Position numbers and translations under genes: made by a program. Of a stretch of DNA of 64,000 nt, positions 11,716 to 22,457 are shown in pieces. Numbering within the stretch: the first letter of the stretch is position 1; each line of letters starts with the position of its first letter. Where the stretch lies: positions 62,001-126,000 of the forward strand of contig JANSLP010000056.1 of the NCBI GenBank assembly GCA_029298735.1, read 5' to 3'. This stretch comes from Ophiostoma sp. CBS 140.51. Taxonomy: Eukaryota > Ascomycota > Sordariomycetes > Ophiostomatales > Ophiostomataceae. Under the pieces are notes generated by a model that was not told the DNA's origin, ran no database searches, and worked only from the letters and a program-made list of their open reading frames with translations.

Positions 11716-14077
11716 ATGGCCCAAGACACTGGGCATTGGAGTGTTCGGCGCCAAAGAGAGGTGTGTTTACATCTGTTTATTCTCTCTCAGTCTCTTCTTC
11801 TTATTTTCTCTTCTAACATTACAGACTCTCGGCGGCCTTAACCTCAACTCGACCGCAATTCCCCAACCCCCATCGGCACTCAAGCGCTCTAACTCGTCTG
11901 CAGGCGCGGCAAACAACGCCGGCCCCGTTCCCTTCTCGACATCCGGCCACATGCGCTCTCTCTCCGGCTCGCGGCACTCGCTCGCGCCCACCCGGCCGAG
12001 CCAGCCGCTGTTCCAGCGCACCTCATCGTCCGGCAACAACCAGACAACACTCGCCGACATGGGCCTTGCCTCGGTCAAGCGCTCATCGGTGCGGCAACCC
12101 TTCAGCACACCAGGCATGGCGGGACGTGCGTCCACCGACGGAGGCAGCGATAGGAGAAGCAGTGTCTACCGTGGCGGACGCCAGTCGACAGTTGGCGCTA
12201 TGGGCGGCGCACTCGGCGGCGGCATCACATCAATGGGTGGCGGCGGTGGCAGCCACCAGAGTTTCTTCTCGCAAGCACCAGCACCAGCAGGCGCGCTGCG
12301 CGACCCGCGTCCCCTCAAGGACCGGTCGTACCTCGCACGCATCGGCCAGGAAGTCATTGAGTACATGACCCAGCACAATTTTGAGCTGGAGATGAGCCAC
12401 ACGCTGTCGCAAAACGTCATCAAGTCACCCACACAAAAGGACTTTGTGTACATGTTCCAATGGCTGTACCGGCGCATCGACCCCAGCTACCGATTCCAAA
12501 AGAGCATCGACCAGGAGGTTCCGCTGCTGATGAAGCAGATCCGCTACCCGTACGAGAAGGGCATCACCAAGAGCCAGATCGCGGCGGTGGGTGGCCAGAA
12601 CTGGGGCACGTTCCTGGGCATGCTGCACTGGATGATGGAGCTGGCAATCATGCTGGAGCGTTACTCTAGTAACCGGTACGACGATGCTTGCGCCGAGGCT
12701 GGCATCGACGTTGTGGCCGACCACATCACTTTCGAGTTCTTGGCACACGCGTACCAGGACTGGCTGGTGATGGACGTGGACGGCGAGGATGGCCAGGGCT
12801 CTGATGACGCCGAGCAGCTGGCCAAGATGCTGGCACCACACATTGACAACATGACGCGGCAACTCGACCAGGCCTACGCGAAGCACGAGGAAGAGCTGGC
12901 CATCCTGGAGGCCGAGCACGCCAAGCTCCTCCAGGACATTAGCGACCTCGAAAAGTCGACACCCGACCTGGCAGCACTGGACGAGGACTTCAAGGTCATG
13001 GAGGAGGACAAGATCAAGTTTGAGGAGTACAATGACCTGGCACTCCAGCGCTGCGAGCGGCACGAGACGCGCATCCCACTCTTCCAAGAAGAACTCGACC
13101 GACTTATGGCGGAGGTATCCGAGGCTGAGAACGAGCAGCGCAACCTACGACAGGCCGTGGACGACCAGGGCATCAGCATGGCGGATATCGACCGCATGAA
13201 CTCGGAGCGCGACCGGCTACAGAAGGGCATTGAGGCGGCGGGTCAACGACTAGAGGACGCCAAACGAAAAGTGGCCGAGCGTGAGGTGGACGCCAGCCGG
13301 AAACTCGAGGAACTCGAACGCACAGTCGACCGTTACAACACACTCGCCTACCAGATTGCACTGATCCCCGACACAGCAGCCAATGCCAAGGGACGAGACT
13401 ACGAACTGCGGGTACGAGTAAACGAGGGCCCCAGCTTTGGCGAGTCGTCTTCCAACGACGCTGCAGCGGCGACCACGAACATAGGCACGGGCAACATGGA
13501 GAATGAGCGTCTGCTCGCGGACCCCATGACGGGCTACCTGCCGGGCCACATCTTGAACTTGGATCTGCGGGGGCACGTTAAGAACAGCTTCCTGGCGCTG
13601 CGCAAGGAGGTGTCGGAGCGGCGCAGTACGGCCCTCGAGACGATGATGAAGGACCACGACCTCCTGGACAGCATCAAGGAAGCGATGGAGGACAAGCGCA
13701 GCGAGGTCGAAGCCCTCGAGCACCGCGTGCGGGCGGCCGAGCAGGAGCACGAGAAGACCAAGGAGGTCACGACGGCGCAGCGGCTGGCCTCGGACGCACA
13801 AATCGAAAAGATGGAGAAGGAGCTGGCCAAGATGCGCGCAAGTCTCTCGGAGTCGGTGCAGCTGATGGAGCAGCGCGAGATGAACACCAACATTGAGTAC
13901 GAGCAGCTGACGCTGCGGGCGAGCGCGCTGCGCGAGGAGCTGCACACGGAGATTATGCGCATGCTCAACGACGTGATCAAGTTCAAGATGCACGTGCAGA
14001 AGAATTTGGAGGAGTACGAAGAGTTTGTCACGGAGGAGCTGGTCAAGGAGCTCGGCGATGGCGAGGAGGGAAAGTAG
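11716..14077 (+). CDS. NDC80: Kinetochore protein NDC80 (HEC1)
   Basis: Exon 1 is 11716-11760 and exon 2 is 11825-14077; 765 residues. The 64-nt intron has donor GTGTGT, branch CTAAC and acceptor ACAG. The intron is in frame with an upstream ATG at 11741, whose unspliced reading gives a false hydrophobic N-terminus. The spliced start, MAQDTGHWSVRRQRETLGG, matches the conserved fungal NDC80 N-terminus (S-V-R-R-x-R-E-T-L-G). A basic Ser-rich tail, substrate for Aurora kinase in known systems, runs to about 165. The calponin-homology domain follows (about 185-330; DRSYLARIGQEVIEYMTQHN, FVYMFQWLYRRIDPSY, PYEKGITKSQIAAVGG, GMLHWMMELA). The rest, from about 360, is a long coiled coil that pairs with NUF2. 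The protein couples kinetochores to spindle microtubules. Confidence 0.97.
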
Positions 14078-14914
14078 ACGTGCAAGTAATGTCATTGGCT
14101 GGAAGGCGTTAAGGCGCGTTGAGGCTTTTTGAGTTTGTTTTTGACGATGTTGATGACGGCGGCGTCCTTTTTTTGTTTTCTGTTTTCTCTTTATTCTTTT
14201 ACCTTTTTTGCTTTTTTTGGTTTCTTTTTTCTTCTTGTTGATTCACCTTGTTGCTTGTCTTAATTTTCTTACTTTTTTGGTATATACCAGGATATGGACC
14301 AGCAGGCTAGGCGTAAACATTTCATGTTTTTTGCTCTCTTTTTCTTTTGATTCCGATTCCGCTTTTTGATACACTTCACGACATTTCACGACATGCTGTT
14401 TTGTTATGTGAGGGTCATCGATAAACCGAGCTGTAAGTTTGCGCCTTCCCTCCTAGATCGGAAGCTTGCAAGAGCTGCTTTGTAACCCCGCTTCCGCAAT
14501 GACGTGCGTTTTGGATCGCGCTTTCCCCAGCAACTGGGGAGCAATGGGAAAGAGCAAACTGCCACCGAAGCTGCCTTTTCAGGAAGTTTTTTTTTTTCGC
14601 CTCGTGTTGACGTCAAAGAAACAAGACAAATCATAAATTCCCCAGAAAGAACTAAAGAACCAATGATTTCTCCGTCAATTGAGCCCTTTTTACCGTTGAC
14701 AAAAAAGAAGCTGCAGCTAGTGCTATCTGTCGGTGCTGTGTCGCCGAACACCGAGCGGGGCAAAAGAAACAACGGTTCAAAAAACGAAAAGGACCCAGAA
14801 GACGCAGAAGGGAGAGACCCAGATTTCCACGAGTTCCTCTTACAAGTCTGACCAGTTTTTACAATCTTCTCTCAACATCTTCTTCAACAATACCTTACCC
14901 TAACATCCCCTCCC
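14078..14914. other. Intergenic region between NDC80 and glo1
   Basis: The first about 300 bp are strongly T-rich and are the probable NDC80 3' UTR. The remainder is the presumed glo1 promoter. An ORF of 122 codons on the minus strand here has no protein-like features. Confidence 0.5.
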
Positions 14915-16291
14915 ATGAACACACTCCGCGCCGCGCGCTTTCGCCTTGCCTCTGTCCAGAATCAGCTCTCGCCCATCAACAGAACCACTTCTTCCTCTCC
15001 GACAACTCGCCTCTTTGCAACGATGGCGGCCACCAAGACGACGGATCCCAGCACGTACAAGCTGAACCACACCATGTGCGTCTCCGACTGTACAAACAAA
15101 CATTGAAACTAGCGTGCATTGGCTAACGATTGACAGGCTGCGTGTGAAGGACCCCAAGGAGTCAGGTACGTTCAAAGTAGCACCGCGAAGGAAAAGAAGG
15201 CTGAAGAAGAAAAGAGTGGAATCCAGCGAGAAAATAGAGTTTGTGGTGCCTGTTTCTTGACAGCAGGAAACAGGGGAGGGGCGCGGGGGCCAAAACGTTG
15301 TGGGAAGAGGGCTGGCCAGACTCAACAAACGGCGTGGGGTGCGTGGGATGAGGATGTACGCATCACTGTACATTCACACCCGCTAACGACAACAGTCAAA
15401 TTCTACGAAACCATTGGCCTCAAGCAGATCCGCAAGCTGCAGTTCCCCGAGGCCAAGTTCGATCTCTACTTTTTGGCCTACGACTCGCCCTCGGCCGTGT
15501 CCGCCGGCGCCAGCGTTTTTGACCGCGAGGGCGTCATTGAGCTCACCCACAACTACGGCACCGAGTCCGACCCCAACTACAAGATCAATAATGGCAACAC
15601 GGAACCGCACCGCGGCTTCGGCCACACCTGTATTTCCGTTGACAACATCCAGGCTGCCTGCCAGCGCATCGAGGATGCCGGCTACAAGTTCCAGAAGAAG
15701 CTGACGGACGGCCGTATGCACCACATTGCGTTTGTGCTGGACCCGGACGGCTACTGGGTCGAAATTATCGGCCAGCGCCCGCTCGAGGCCACTGCTGATG
15801 TGACCACGACGGACGTCACCACGTACCGCATGAATCACACCATGATCCGCGTCAAGGACAGCGAAAAGGCGCTCAAGTTTTACCAGGAGGTCATGGGCAT
15901 GACGCTGCTGCGGACGGCACCCAACGACGCCGCCAAGTTTACCAACTTTTTCTTAGGCTACGCCGCCGGCAACGCCCAGAACGTACCCGAGGGCATGAAC
16001 AAGGAGGCCCTGCGCGAGGGTGTGCTGGAGCTGACGTGGAACCACGGCACCGAGTCGGATGCTGAGTTCAGCTACCACGACGGCAATAAGGAGCCGCAAG
16101 GGTTCGGCCACATTTGTGTTTCGGTGGACGACATTGATGCGGCGTGCCAGCGGTTCGAGGACCTGAATGTCAACTGGAAGAAGCGGCTGACGGACGGCCG
16201 CATGAAGAACGTGGCGTTTGTGCTGGACCCTGACGGTTACTGGGTCGAGATTGTGCAGAACGAGCGTCTGGCCGGCAAGCCCAACTTTTAA
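14915..16291 (+). CDS. glo1: Glyoxalase I (lactoylglutathione lyase), two-domain
   Basis: Exons 14915-15075, 15137-15165 and 15396-16291; 361 residues. The enzyme converts the methylglyoxal-glutathione hemithioacetal to S-lactoylglutathione. Splicing through a 29-nt microexon is supported because it rebuilds NHTM-LRVKDPKES-VKFYETIGL, parallel to NHTMIRVKDSEKALKFYQ in the second half. Two tandem vicinal-oxygen-chelate domains are clear. Each has the metal ligands His (NHTM), Glu (IELTHN / LELTWN), His (GFGHTC / GFGHIC) and Glu (GYWVEI). The first ATG gives an Arg- and Ser-rich, acid-free leader ending TTRLFAT before an in-frame second ATG at 15023 (MAATKTTD). This suggests mitochondrial and cytosolic isoforms from alternative starts (inference). 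The second intron is long for this genome, 230 nt. Confidence 0.95.
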
Positions 16292-17883
16292 GACGAGGGA
16301 CAATGGCACAAGAATGAATGAGAATGAATGAAATTGAAGACTGGGAAGCGATACTGTCATTTGGGACAGCTGTAAATGGGTGCATATTTGGCGGTGTTGA
16401 TAGTCTGAGTCTGGAGCATGGCGGGTAAAATAGAATGATCATGTTAGCCTGTAAGATGCTGAAGTGACAGTGCATTTATTGTAGATTTAATTACGACGTG
16501 CTCCGACGTGAACAAGAGAGGCTCATGCGGAAGACAGTGAAGGTGAAAAACAGAGTATTACAGCCTTGATGTCTTCACATGCAGCCGTTCCCCACGCTCC
16601 TACCGCCCCCGCGATGAGAGGGCTGCGGCTGCAGTTTTCGTCTAATACCAGGTTTGCCCAGCCTTTGCACTTTAAGTGGGCGTGGGGTAAGTCGCAACTG
16701 TACATTGCTGTCTCCAAGAAAGAGCGAACAACACAGCGGCCATCACAATTAAAAACGGCGGAAAGTACCAGTCAAGGGAGACAGAAAAGGCACGAGACAA
16801 AGACAGAAAGGGTACAAGGAAAGAGCGTGCGACAGAAGGGACCCGGGGTAAATCCCGACTCTGGGGAAGGGACGACCGCGGGTAGTCCAGCCCGCACTTG
16901 CCATGTTAGTTGTGAACTGGGCTCTTTCCCCAAGGTCTCCTCCCCCAGACTCTCCACTCGTAAACCCCACAGTTCCCTACAACTCCGACCTCATCCCTTT
17001 CTCTCTCTCCTTTTCTCTTCCTTTTGTTCTCCCCCATCCCACTCCACACTTCAAAGTCGCCTCCCCCACACACTTTTGCACTTGTCGGCCGCCTTAGACG
17101 ATCTTATTACGCGTGCTGGCTGTCCAACGACAAAAACGACTGGCCAGTGGTCAACAATGGCCAGCCAAACATGCAACCTTTTTGGTGGCCAGCGATGTCG
17201 CAGACTTTCTTCGTCTAGATCGTCTGCATGTTCATCCTCTTCCCTTTCTAACAACACCTCGTTTCCCGCGAGAATTCCTCCTGATGTACCAATGGCTTCT
17301 GTTCCTTCGGTCACTTCTTTTTCTCCTTTCTCGGCCTTTGCGCCATAGCCGAAGACTGCCAGTCCAGTCCAGTCCAGACCAGACCATCCATCTCACCCGA
17401 GACGCCGCGGCCGCTGTTGGCGCGTCCTTACTACTTCTTCTTACACCTACTTCTACTTGTGTCAAGCGACACCCCACGCCCGATGAGCGGCCGACCACCA
17501 CACCAACGAGGAAAGGCTTCGTTCTCGTCAGATTCCATCTCGTCTCAGGGGGCGCGCCGGAACCGAAAGGGGCCAGAGACGAGATGGGCCCAAGGAGCCC
17601 TTGAGCCCTATTGGGAGTCATTAGCCTCTTTATCTCTTCTGTTTCTGTCTTTATTTCTCTCATCTTTTGTTGCTGCCCCTCGTTTTCCTGTGATCCTCTT
17701 CTTCTTCTTTTCCCCTTTTCTTACTTTTTACTTTCTTTTCCCCTCTTCCCCTCCTTTCTTCTCTTCCTCTACATCTCTTGTTTTGTTCCAAGTTGAACGT
17801 CGAGACCAATTCCAGATCCAGTGGTCTTCTTCTGTCTCATCTTCTCTTCTGTTCTACTTTGTTTTCCTACTCTCACGTCCACC
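16292..17883. other. Intergenic region and pyrimidine-rich leader of the SerA gene
   Basis: About 1.6 kb with no convincing gene. From about 16960 the plus strand becomes C/T-rich, extremely so at 17625-17790, as is typical of promoters and leaders of well-expressed fungal genes. An in-frame ATG at 17821 would add a hydrophobic stretch unlike SerA proteins and was not used. Confidence 0.5.
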
Positions 17884-19803
17884 ATGGCTCCCTCCGCTGT
17901 CGAAGAGCCTGTTGCTGCGGTTTCCGCGGTTCCGGCTGCCGTTTCTACTTCCGCCCCAGCTGCCTCTCTGGCCACAGACAACCGTCCCCGTATCCTCGTC
18001 CCCGAAAAGATCTCACCGGATGGCCTCGCCATGCTCCAGGACCTCTACCAGGTCGACATCCGTCTGGGCCTCTCGGCTGAGGAGTTGTTGCAGACCATCC
18101 CTTCCTACCACGGCCTCATTGTCCGTTCCGAGACCAAAGTGACGGCTGCCGTTCTGGCCGCCGGCCGCAAGCTGCGTGTCGTTGCCCGCGCCGGTGTCGG
18201 CGTCGACAACATTGACGTCGACGCCGCCACGACACACGGCATTATTGTCGTCAACTCGCCCGCCGGCAACATCCGCGCCGCCGCCGAGCACACTGTTGCC
18301 TTGTTGTTGGCAACCGCGCGCAACATTGGCCGCGCCGACACCACGATGAAGGAGGGCAAATGGGCGCGCAGCAGCCTCGTGGGTGTTGAGGTAGGCGGCA
18401 AAGTGCTGGGCATTGTCGGTCTCGGCAAAGTGGGCATGCAGGTGGCGCGCATGGCCAAGGGACTGGGGATGCGTGTGGTCGCCTATGACCCCTATGCGAG
18501 CCCCGAAGTGGCCCGCAGTGCGGGTGTCGAGCTTGTCGCCAACACGGCCGGCGCGCCCGGCAGCGAGACGACCGGTCTAGATGCTTTGTTGCCGCAAGTT
18601 GATTTCCTGACCATCCACACGCCGCTGCTGGCCACGACGCTCAACCTGCTGGGTGAGACGCAGTTCAAGGCTATGAAGCCGACGGCACGGGTGCTCAATG
18701 TGGCCCGCGGCGGTGTCTACAATGAAGAGGCCCTGGTGGCCGCGCTCGACAATGGCTGGATCACCGGTGCGGGCATCGACGTCTTTACAGACGAACCCGT
18801 CAAGCCCGACCCCGAAGGCAACAACCACTCGTGGGCTGCCCGCCTGGCCGCCCACCCCAAGGTCGTGGCCACACCCCACTTGGGCGCCTCGACGGTCGAA
18901 GCCCAAGAAAACGTTTCGTTGGACGTCTGCGCACAGATGCGTACCATTCTGCGAGGCGGCCTGCCCACGGCTGCTGTCAATGCCCCGCTCATCCTGCCCG
19001 AAGAGTACCGCAAGCTGCAGCCGTATGTCCGTCTCGTCGAGCGCATGGGCAGCCTGTACACACAGCACTTTAACCGTGCCTCGCGCACAGGCGGCAACAA
19101 CCGCCGTCCGCGCCACCGGTTCGAGCTCGTGTACCGCGGCGAGCTGGCCGAAGTGGCCAACACGCGCCCGCTCTTTGCGGCACTCGTCAAGGGACTCGTG
19201 TCGTCTGTGACAGATGCCGGTGGCCGTGACGTCAACATTGTCAATGCGACACTGATTGCCAAGGAAAAGGGACTGGCCATTCGCGAGACACACGACCGGG
19301 GCGAGGGTGGGAGTGGTGTCTCTCTACGCGCGCAGGCCGACGATGAAGTGTCGACAGTCGTTACGCCTGAAGAGGATGGGCCTCAACTGGCCCCTGTTGC
19401 TGACACTGCTGCCGAAGTGTCTGCCACACCCGCCACTGCTGTGCTCCCCGACGAAATCATCGAGGGCTACGTCTCTGGCAAGTCCATCTACATTAGCCGC
19501 GTCGACCGGTTTGTCGCCAATTTCGTGCCCGAGGGGACACTACTGGTCCTCCACAACTACGACGAGCCGGGCAAGATTGGCCATGTGGGCATGGCCCTGG
19601 GCCGCCACGGGATCAACATTACTTTCATGCACGTGGCGAGTGTCGACCGCGGTGGTGCCGCCCGCCGGCGCAGCGTGACCACAGGCACCGAGAATGAGGC
19701 GCTGATGATTTTGGGTGTGGATGGACCCGCGGTGACGCCCGCCGTGATTGACGATTTGCGCGAGTCGGAAGGCATTCTGGACGTCAGTCTTGTGTGGTTG
19801 TAG
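17884..19803 (+). CDS. D-3-phosphoglycerate dehydrogenase (SerA type)
   Basis: Intronless, 639 residues, start in a strong context (ACCATGG). It oxidises 3-phosphoglycerate to phosphohydroxypyruvate, the first step of serine synthesis. After an Ala/Ser/Val-rich N-terminus, RILVPEKISPDGLAML opens the catalytic domain. The NAD-binding loop is GIVGLGKVGMQVAR, followed by the D-2-hydroxyacid dehydrogenase motif LNVARGGVYNEEALVAALD and GAGIDVFTDEP. The catalytic His lies in PHLGASTVEAQENVS. A substrate-binding intervening domain follows, then a C-terminal ACT-like domain from about 555 (LLVLHNYDEPGKIGHVG, INITFMHVAS), typical of serine-regulated long-form enzymes. An acidic Thr/Ala-rich insert at about 470-535 separates the two C-terminal domains. 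Confidence 0.94.
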   Translation: MAPSAVEEPVAAVSAVPAAVSTSAPAASLATDNRPRILVPEKISPDGLAMLQDLYQVDIRLGLSAEELLQTIPSYHGLIVRSETKVTAAVLAAGRKLRVVARAGVGVDNIDVDAATTHGIIVVNSPAGNIRAAAEHTVALLLATARNIGRADTTMKEGKWARSSLVGVEVGGKVLGIVGLGKVGMQVARMAKGLGMRVVAYDPYASPEVARSAGVELVANTAGAPGSETTGLDALLPQVDFLTIHTPLLATTLNLLGETQFKAMKPTARVLNVARGGVYNEEALVAALDNGWITGAGIDVFTDEPVKPDPEGNNHSWAARLAAHPKVVATPHLGASTVEAQENVSLDVCAQMRTILRGGLPTAAVNAPLILPEEYRKLQPYVRLVERMGSLYTQHFNRASRTGGNNRRPRHRFELVYRGELAEVANTRPLFAALVKGLVSSVTDAGGRDVNIVNATLIAKEKGLAIRETHDRGEGGSGVSLRAQADDEVSTVVTPEEDGPQLAPVADTAAEVSATPATAVLPDEIIEGYVSGKSIYISRVDRFVANFVPEGTLLVLHNYDEPGKIGHVGMALGRHGINITFMHVASVDRGGAARRRSVTTGTENEALMILGVDGPAVTPAVIDDLRESEGILDVSLVWL

Positions 19804-20071
19804 ACAGTCGACAGTCGACGGGAGAGAGAGGGAACAAGTGCTTGCTCATTTATACCACGCATAGCAGAAGCTCAAATAACAGTCGTTTAACAAGTAAAAT
19901 ACAAATAAACATTGAATCGACTTTTGATTAGTGTGTTTATCAACGTTGTCTATCTACCGTCTTACACCCCTCTGTTGCCCATTTCTGTTGAGCTTGTCTT
20001 GCTAGCGCCTCCAGTAGTTTTGTCTTTGCCATATAAGTCACGTTTGCTAGTTCCATTCCAACAAGTTACAA

Positions 20072-20162
20072 GGGGCAATGGCTCAGTTGGGAGAGCGTCA
20101 GACTGAAGTTAACTTCAAGTCCTTATATCTGAAGGTCCTCGGTTCGATCCCGAGTTGCCCCA
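20072..20162 (+). tRNA. tRNA-Phe (GAA) with an 18-nt intron
   Basis: The acceptor stem GGGGCAA pairs perfectly with TTGCCCC, with discriminator A at 20162. The D-arm/A box is at 20079-20090 and the T-arm is CTCGG-TTCGATC-CCGAG with the B box at 20141-20150. The anticodon stem TCAGA/TCTGA encloses C-T-GAA-G. The anticodon is 20105-20107. An 18-nt intron (20109-20126) sits one base after the anticodon, the canonical position, and its CTTCA can pair with TGAAG of the anticodon loop as expected for splicing-endonuclease recognition. The mature length is 73 nt. Confidence 0.97.
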
Positions 20163-20170
20163 CATCTTTC

Positions 20171-20177
20171 TTTTTTT
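20171..20177 (+). terminator. RNA polymerase III T-run terminator
   Basis: Seven consecutive T residues begin 9 nt after the tRNA discriminator base, a standard Pol III stop. Confidence 0.8.
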
Positions 20178-21156
20178 GCTGCTTTCTGCTGTGTTCTTTT
20201 TGTATCAAAGACTTGACTTCGGAAAACAATCTTCGAAAAACATTATTTCCTTTTTCTTTTTTTTTTCCTTTTTTAGAAGACGACTTTGTCAGTTTTTTCA
20301 CATGTAGTGTAGGGGTTTTTCTTTCTTGTTTTCTCAATTCTAAAAGGAAAAGGGAAAAAAAAAGAAGAAAAAAAGAAAAAAGAGAAAAAAAAAGAGTTAT
20401 CCAGATCTTTGAGGTTTTGTTCTTTTGTAATTCAGCTCTACTTACATCACAATACTTCTTTTCACTCTGATTAAACTGAACAAAATTATAAAAAGAGTAC
20501 TTTGCTTTTACTTCGCATTCAATCCACGTCCGATATCGTACAGCCTCAAATGTCAAATTCGAGGCTTATTGGAAGCATAACGTTTTCCTGTTTGGTCAAC
20601 ACAATGTTGTTCATGCAGAGCAAAAACACAATATGACACGAGACGTTTATATGTCATGTTCTCCTCGTGATCATTCCTCTTTGTGAGGTCTTTTGGCTCC
20701 TTCCTTTCAATTCCAGCATAACATCTCGAAACTCCTCGGCTCGGAAGGCGCGCCCGGCGAAACCCCGACCGAGCGACGAGGATATACGAGCGGTCCTTTG
20801 TAGCGCTGTAGTTCACCTGCGACCTAAAATTACTTCGTAGGCTTTAAGCGGCGTTTACAGGGCACCGCTTGTTGGCCGATTCGCTGCCGGTGTCCGCCCT
20901 CCCATGAAAGGAGCAACAGCTTGCATGGGGAAGGTGCGATGCGTGCAATGCACTGCGACGACGGAAGACGGCAAACTACACGGGGCAATCGCCAGAATGA
21001 GAAATCCGGGGAAGGACCGTTCCTGGATTGTGTCAGCAGGAAATGCGAGCGGCCGATTCGATACATAAACTGCCAAGTCCTCTCGTCAACTTCGCGTCCA
21101 GTCATTGACAGCTCACCTCACAGCACACAACACTCTAATACAATACGAGTGCAACA
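20178..21156. other. Intergenic region with purine and pyrimidine tracts
   Basis: No gene supported. A T/C-rich tract near 20245-20275 is followed by a nearly pure A/G tract at 20342-20396. The two are roughly complementary. The 3' part is the methyltransferase promoter. Confidence 0.5.
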
Positions 21157-22155
21157 ATGACGCCATTGCATACCTTCTGCCGCCGCGCTCCTCTGCGAAC
21201 CACCACGCCGATTGCGGCCTCATTTGCTCCGTCAACCTCGATTGCTTCGAACAGATCTTTTTTCTCGACAACACCCATCACGATGTCTGCTTCCAAAGAC
21301 GGAAACAAGGACGGCAAAGACTGGTCTGCCGACCAGTACCTCAAGTTCAACGACGAGCGCACGCGCGCCGTCCACGACCTGGTCCACCGCGTGCCCCTGC
21401 CGGGTGGCCGGTTCCCGCTGTCCGACAAGAAGGGCGATGCTCCTCTTCGGATTATCGATCTGGGCTGCGGCCCGGGCAACTCGACGGCTGTCTTGGCCGA
21501 CCGGTTCCCCGGTGCTCAGCTGTCGGGTGTCGACTCGTCGCCCAACATGATTGCCAAAGCCAAAGCGACACTGCCCAACATTGACTTTGGCCTGGCCGAC
21601 CTGCGCACGTATGCGCCCGAACCTGGTGCCAACCTGCTGCTGGCCAACGCCGTCTTCCAGTGGCTCAGTCTGCCCGAACGTCTGCCGACGATCCTTCGGC
21701 TGTTTGAGACGCTGCCCTCGGGCGGCGTGTTCGCCTACCAGATGCCCGATAACAAGGCCGAGCGGACACACCAGGCAATCCGCGAGGTGGCTCGGCATGA
21801 AGCGCCGGGAACCTCAGCGTCGGACCCGTGGGTCGCCACTTTGAGCCAGCTGCACGACCGCGACCCCATTGAGACACCCGAGCAGATTTACGATGCGCTG
21901 ATCCCGCACAGCGCGAGTGTGGACGTGTGGCACGCCGTGTACAACCATGTTTTGGCTGGTGGACCAAGGGATATTGTGGAGTGGATGCGCGGGACGGGCC
22001 TGCAGCCGTGGGTTAATGCGCTGCCCGACGAGGCGACGAAGCAGGCGTTTCTGGCGGCGTACGAGCGGCGGCTGGGCGAGCTGTATGACCGGCGAGTGGA
22101 CGGCAGTGTGATTATCCACTACCCGCGGCTGTTTGTCGTGGCAGTGAAGAAGTGA
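21157..22155 (+). CDS. Trans-aconitate 2-methyltransferase-like SAM-dependent methyltransferase
   Basis: Intronless, 332 residues. The SAM-binding motif IIDLGCGPGNSTAVLADRFP is followed by GVDSSPNMIAKAK, LADLRTYAP, and LLLANAVFQWLSLPERLP. The order and the opening DWSADQYLKFNDERTRAVHDL are characteristic of Tam enzymes, which methylate trans-aconitate, a spontaneous and inhibitory isomer of the TCA intermediate cis-aconitate. The first 42 residues are rich in Arg, Ser and Thr, lack acidic residues and end RSFFSTTPIT before an in-frame Met at 21283 (MSASKDG). This is a likely mitochondrial presequence with an optional internal start. The substrate could differ from trans-aconitate; the fold assignment is firmer than the specificity. 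Confidence 0.85.
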   Translation: MTPLHTFCRRAPLRTTTPIAASFAPSTSIASNRSFFSTTPITMSASKDGNKDGKDWSADQYLKFNDERTRAVHDLVHRVPLPGGRFPLSDKKGDAPLRIIDLGCGPGNSTAVLADRFPGAQLSGVDSSPNMIAKAKATLPNIDFGLADLRTYAPEPGANLLLANAVFQWLSLPERLPTILRLFETLPSGGVFAYQMPDNKAERTHQAIREVARHEAPGTSASDPWVATLSQLHDRDPIETPEQIYDALIPHSASVDVWHAVYNHVLAGGPRDIVEWMRGTGLQPWVNALPDEATKQAFLAAYERRLGELYDRRVDGSVIIHYPRLFVVAVKK

Positions 22156-22457
22156 GGCATGTGCGATGTATTACAACATAGAAGATAATGAGAACGAATA
22201 ACGTTTTATGGTACGAGTCCATCTACATAAATGCAACGAAAAAAGCACGAACAAGAGCAACAAAAGACAAAAAAGTACAGACGTAGAACATAACCCCCCA
22301 AGACGCCGCTGGTATTATTTACCGCCCCCGCAGAAGAAAAGAGAAGCGCAAAAAGATAAAGCCAAAAAGAAGAACACAGAGGTAGATGCGCATCCTGCTA
22401 GAACAGCTTGGATGACACGGTCGATGACACGTTTGATGAAAAGCGGTGAACTGACGA
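22156..22457. other. Convergent 3' spacer between methyltransferase and RPD3 genes
   Basis: About 300 bp, A-rich on the plus strand, presumably holding both 3' UTRs. No gene seen. Confidence 0.5.

Noticed and set aside
11741..11824. Hydrophobic N-terminus (VYICLFSLSLFFLFSLL) on NDC80 that looks like a signal peptide
   Set aside because: It is the translation of a canonical 64-nt intron; splicing from the ATG at 11716 gives the conserved fungal NDC80 N-terminus.
17821..17883. Upstream in-frame start adding a hydrophobic leader to the SerA protein
   Set aside because: SerA is cytosolic, the added residues translate C/T-rich leader DNA, and the ATG at 17884 has the better context.
20342..20396. 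Polypurine tract that could pair with the upstream polypyrimidine tract as a large hairpin
   Set aside because: Simple A/G and T/C tracts are common in this genome's spacers; no specific arm symmetry beyond composition.
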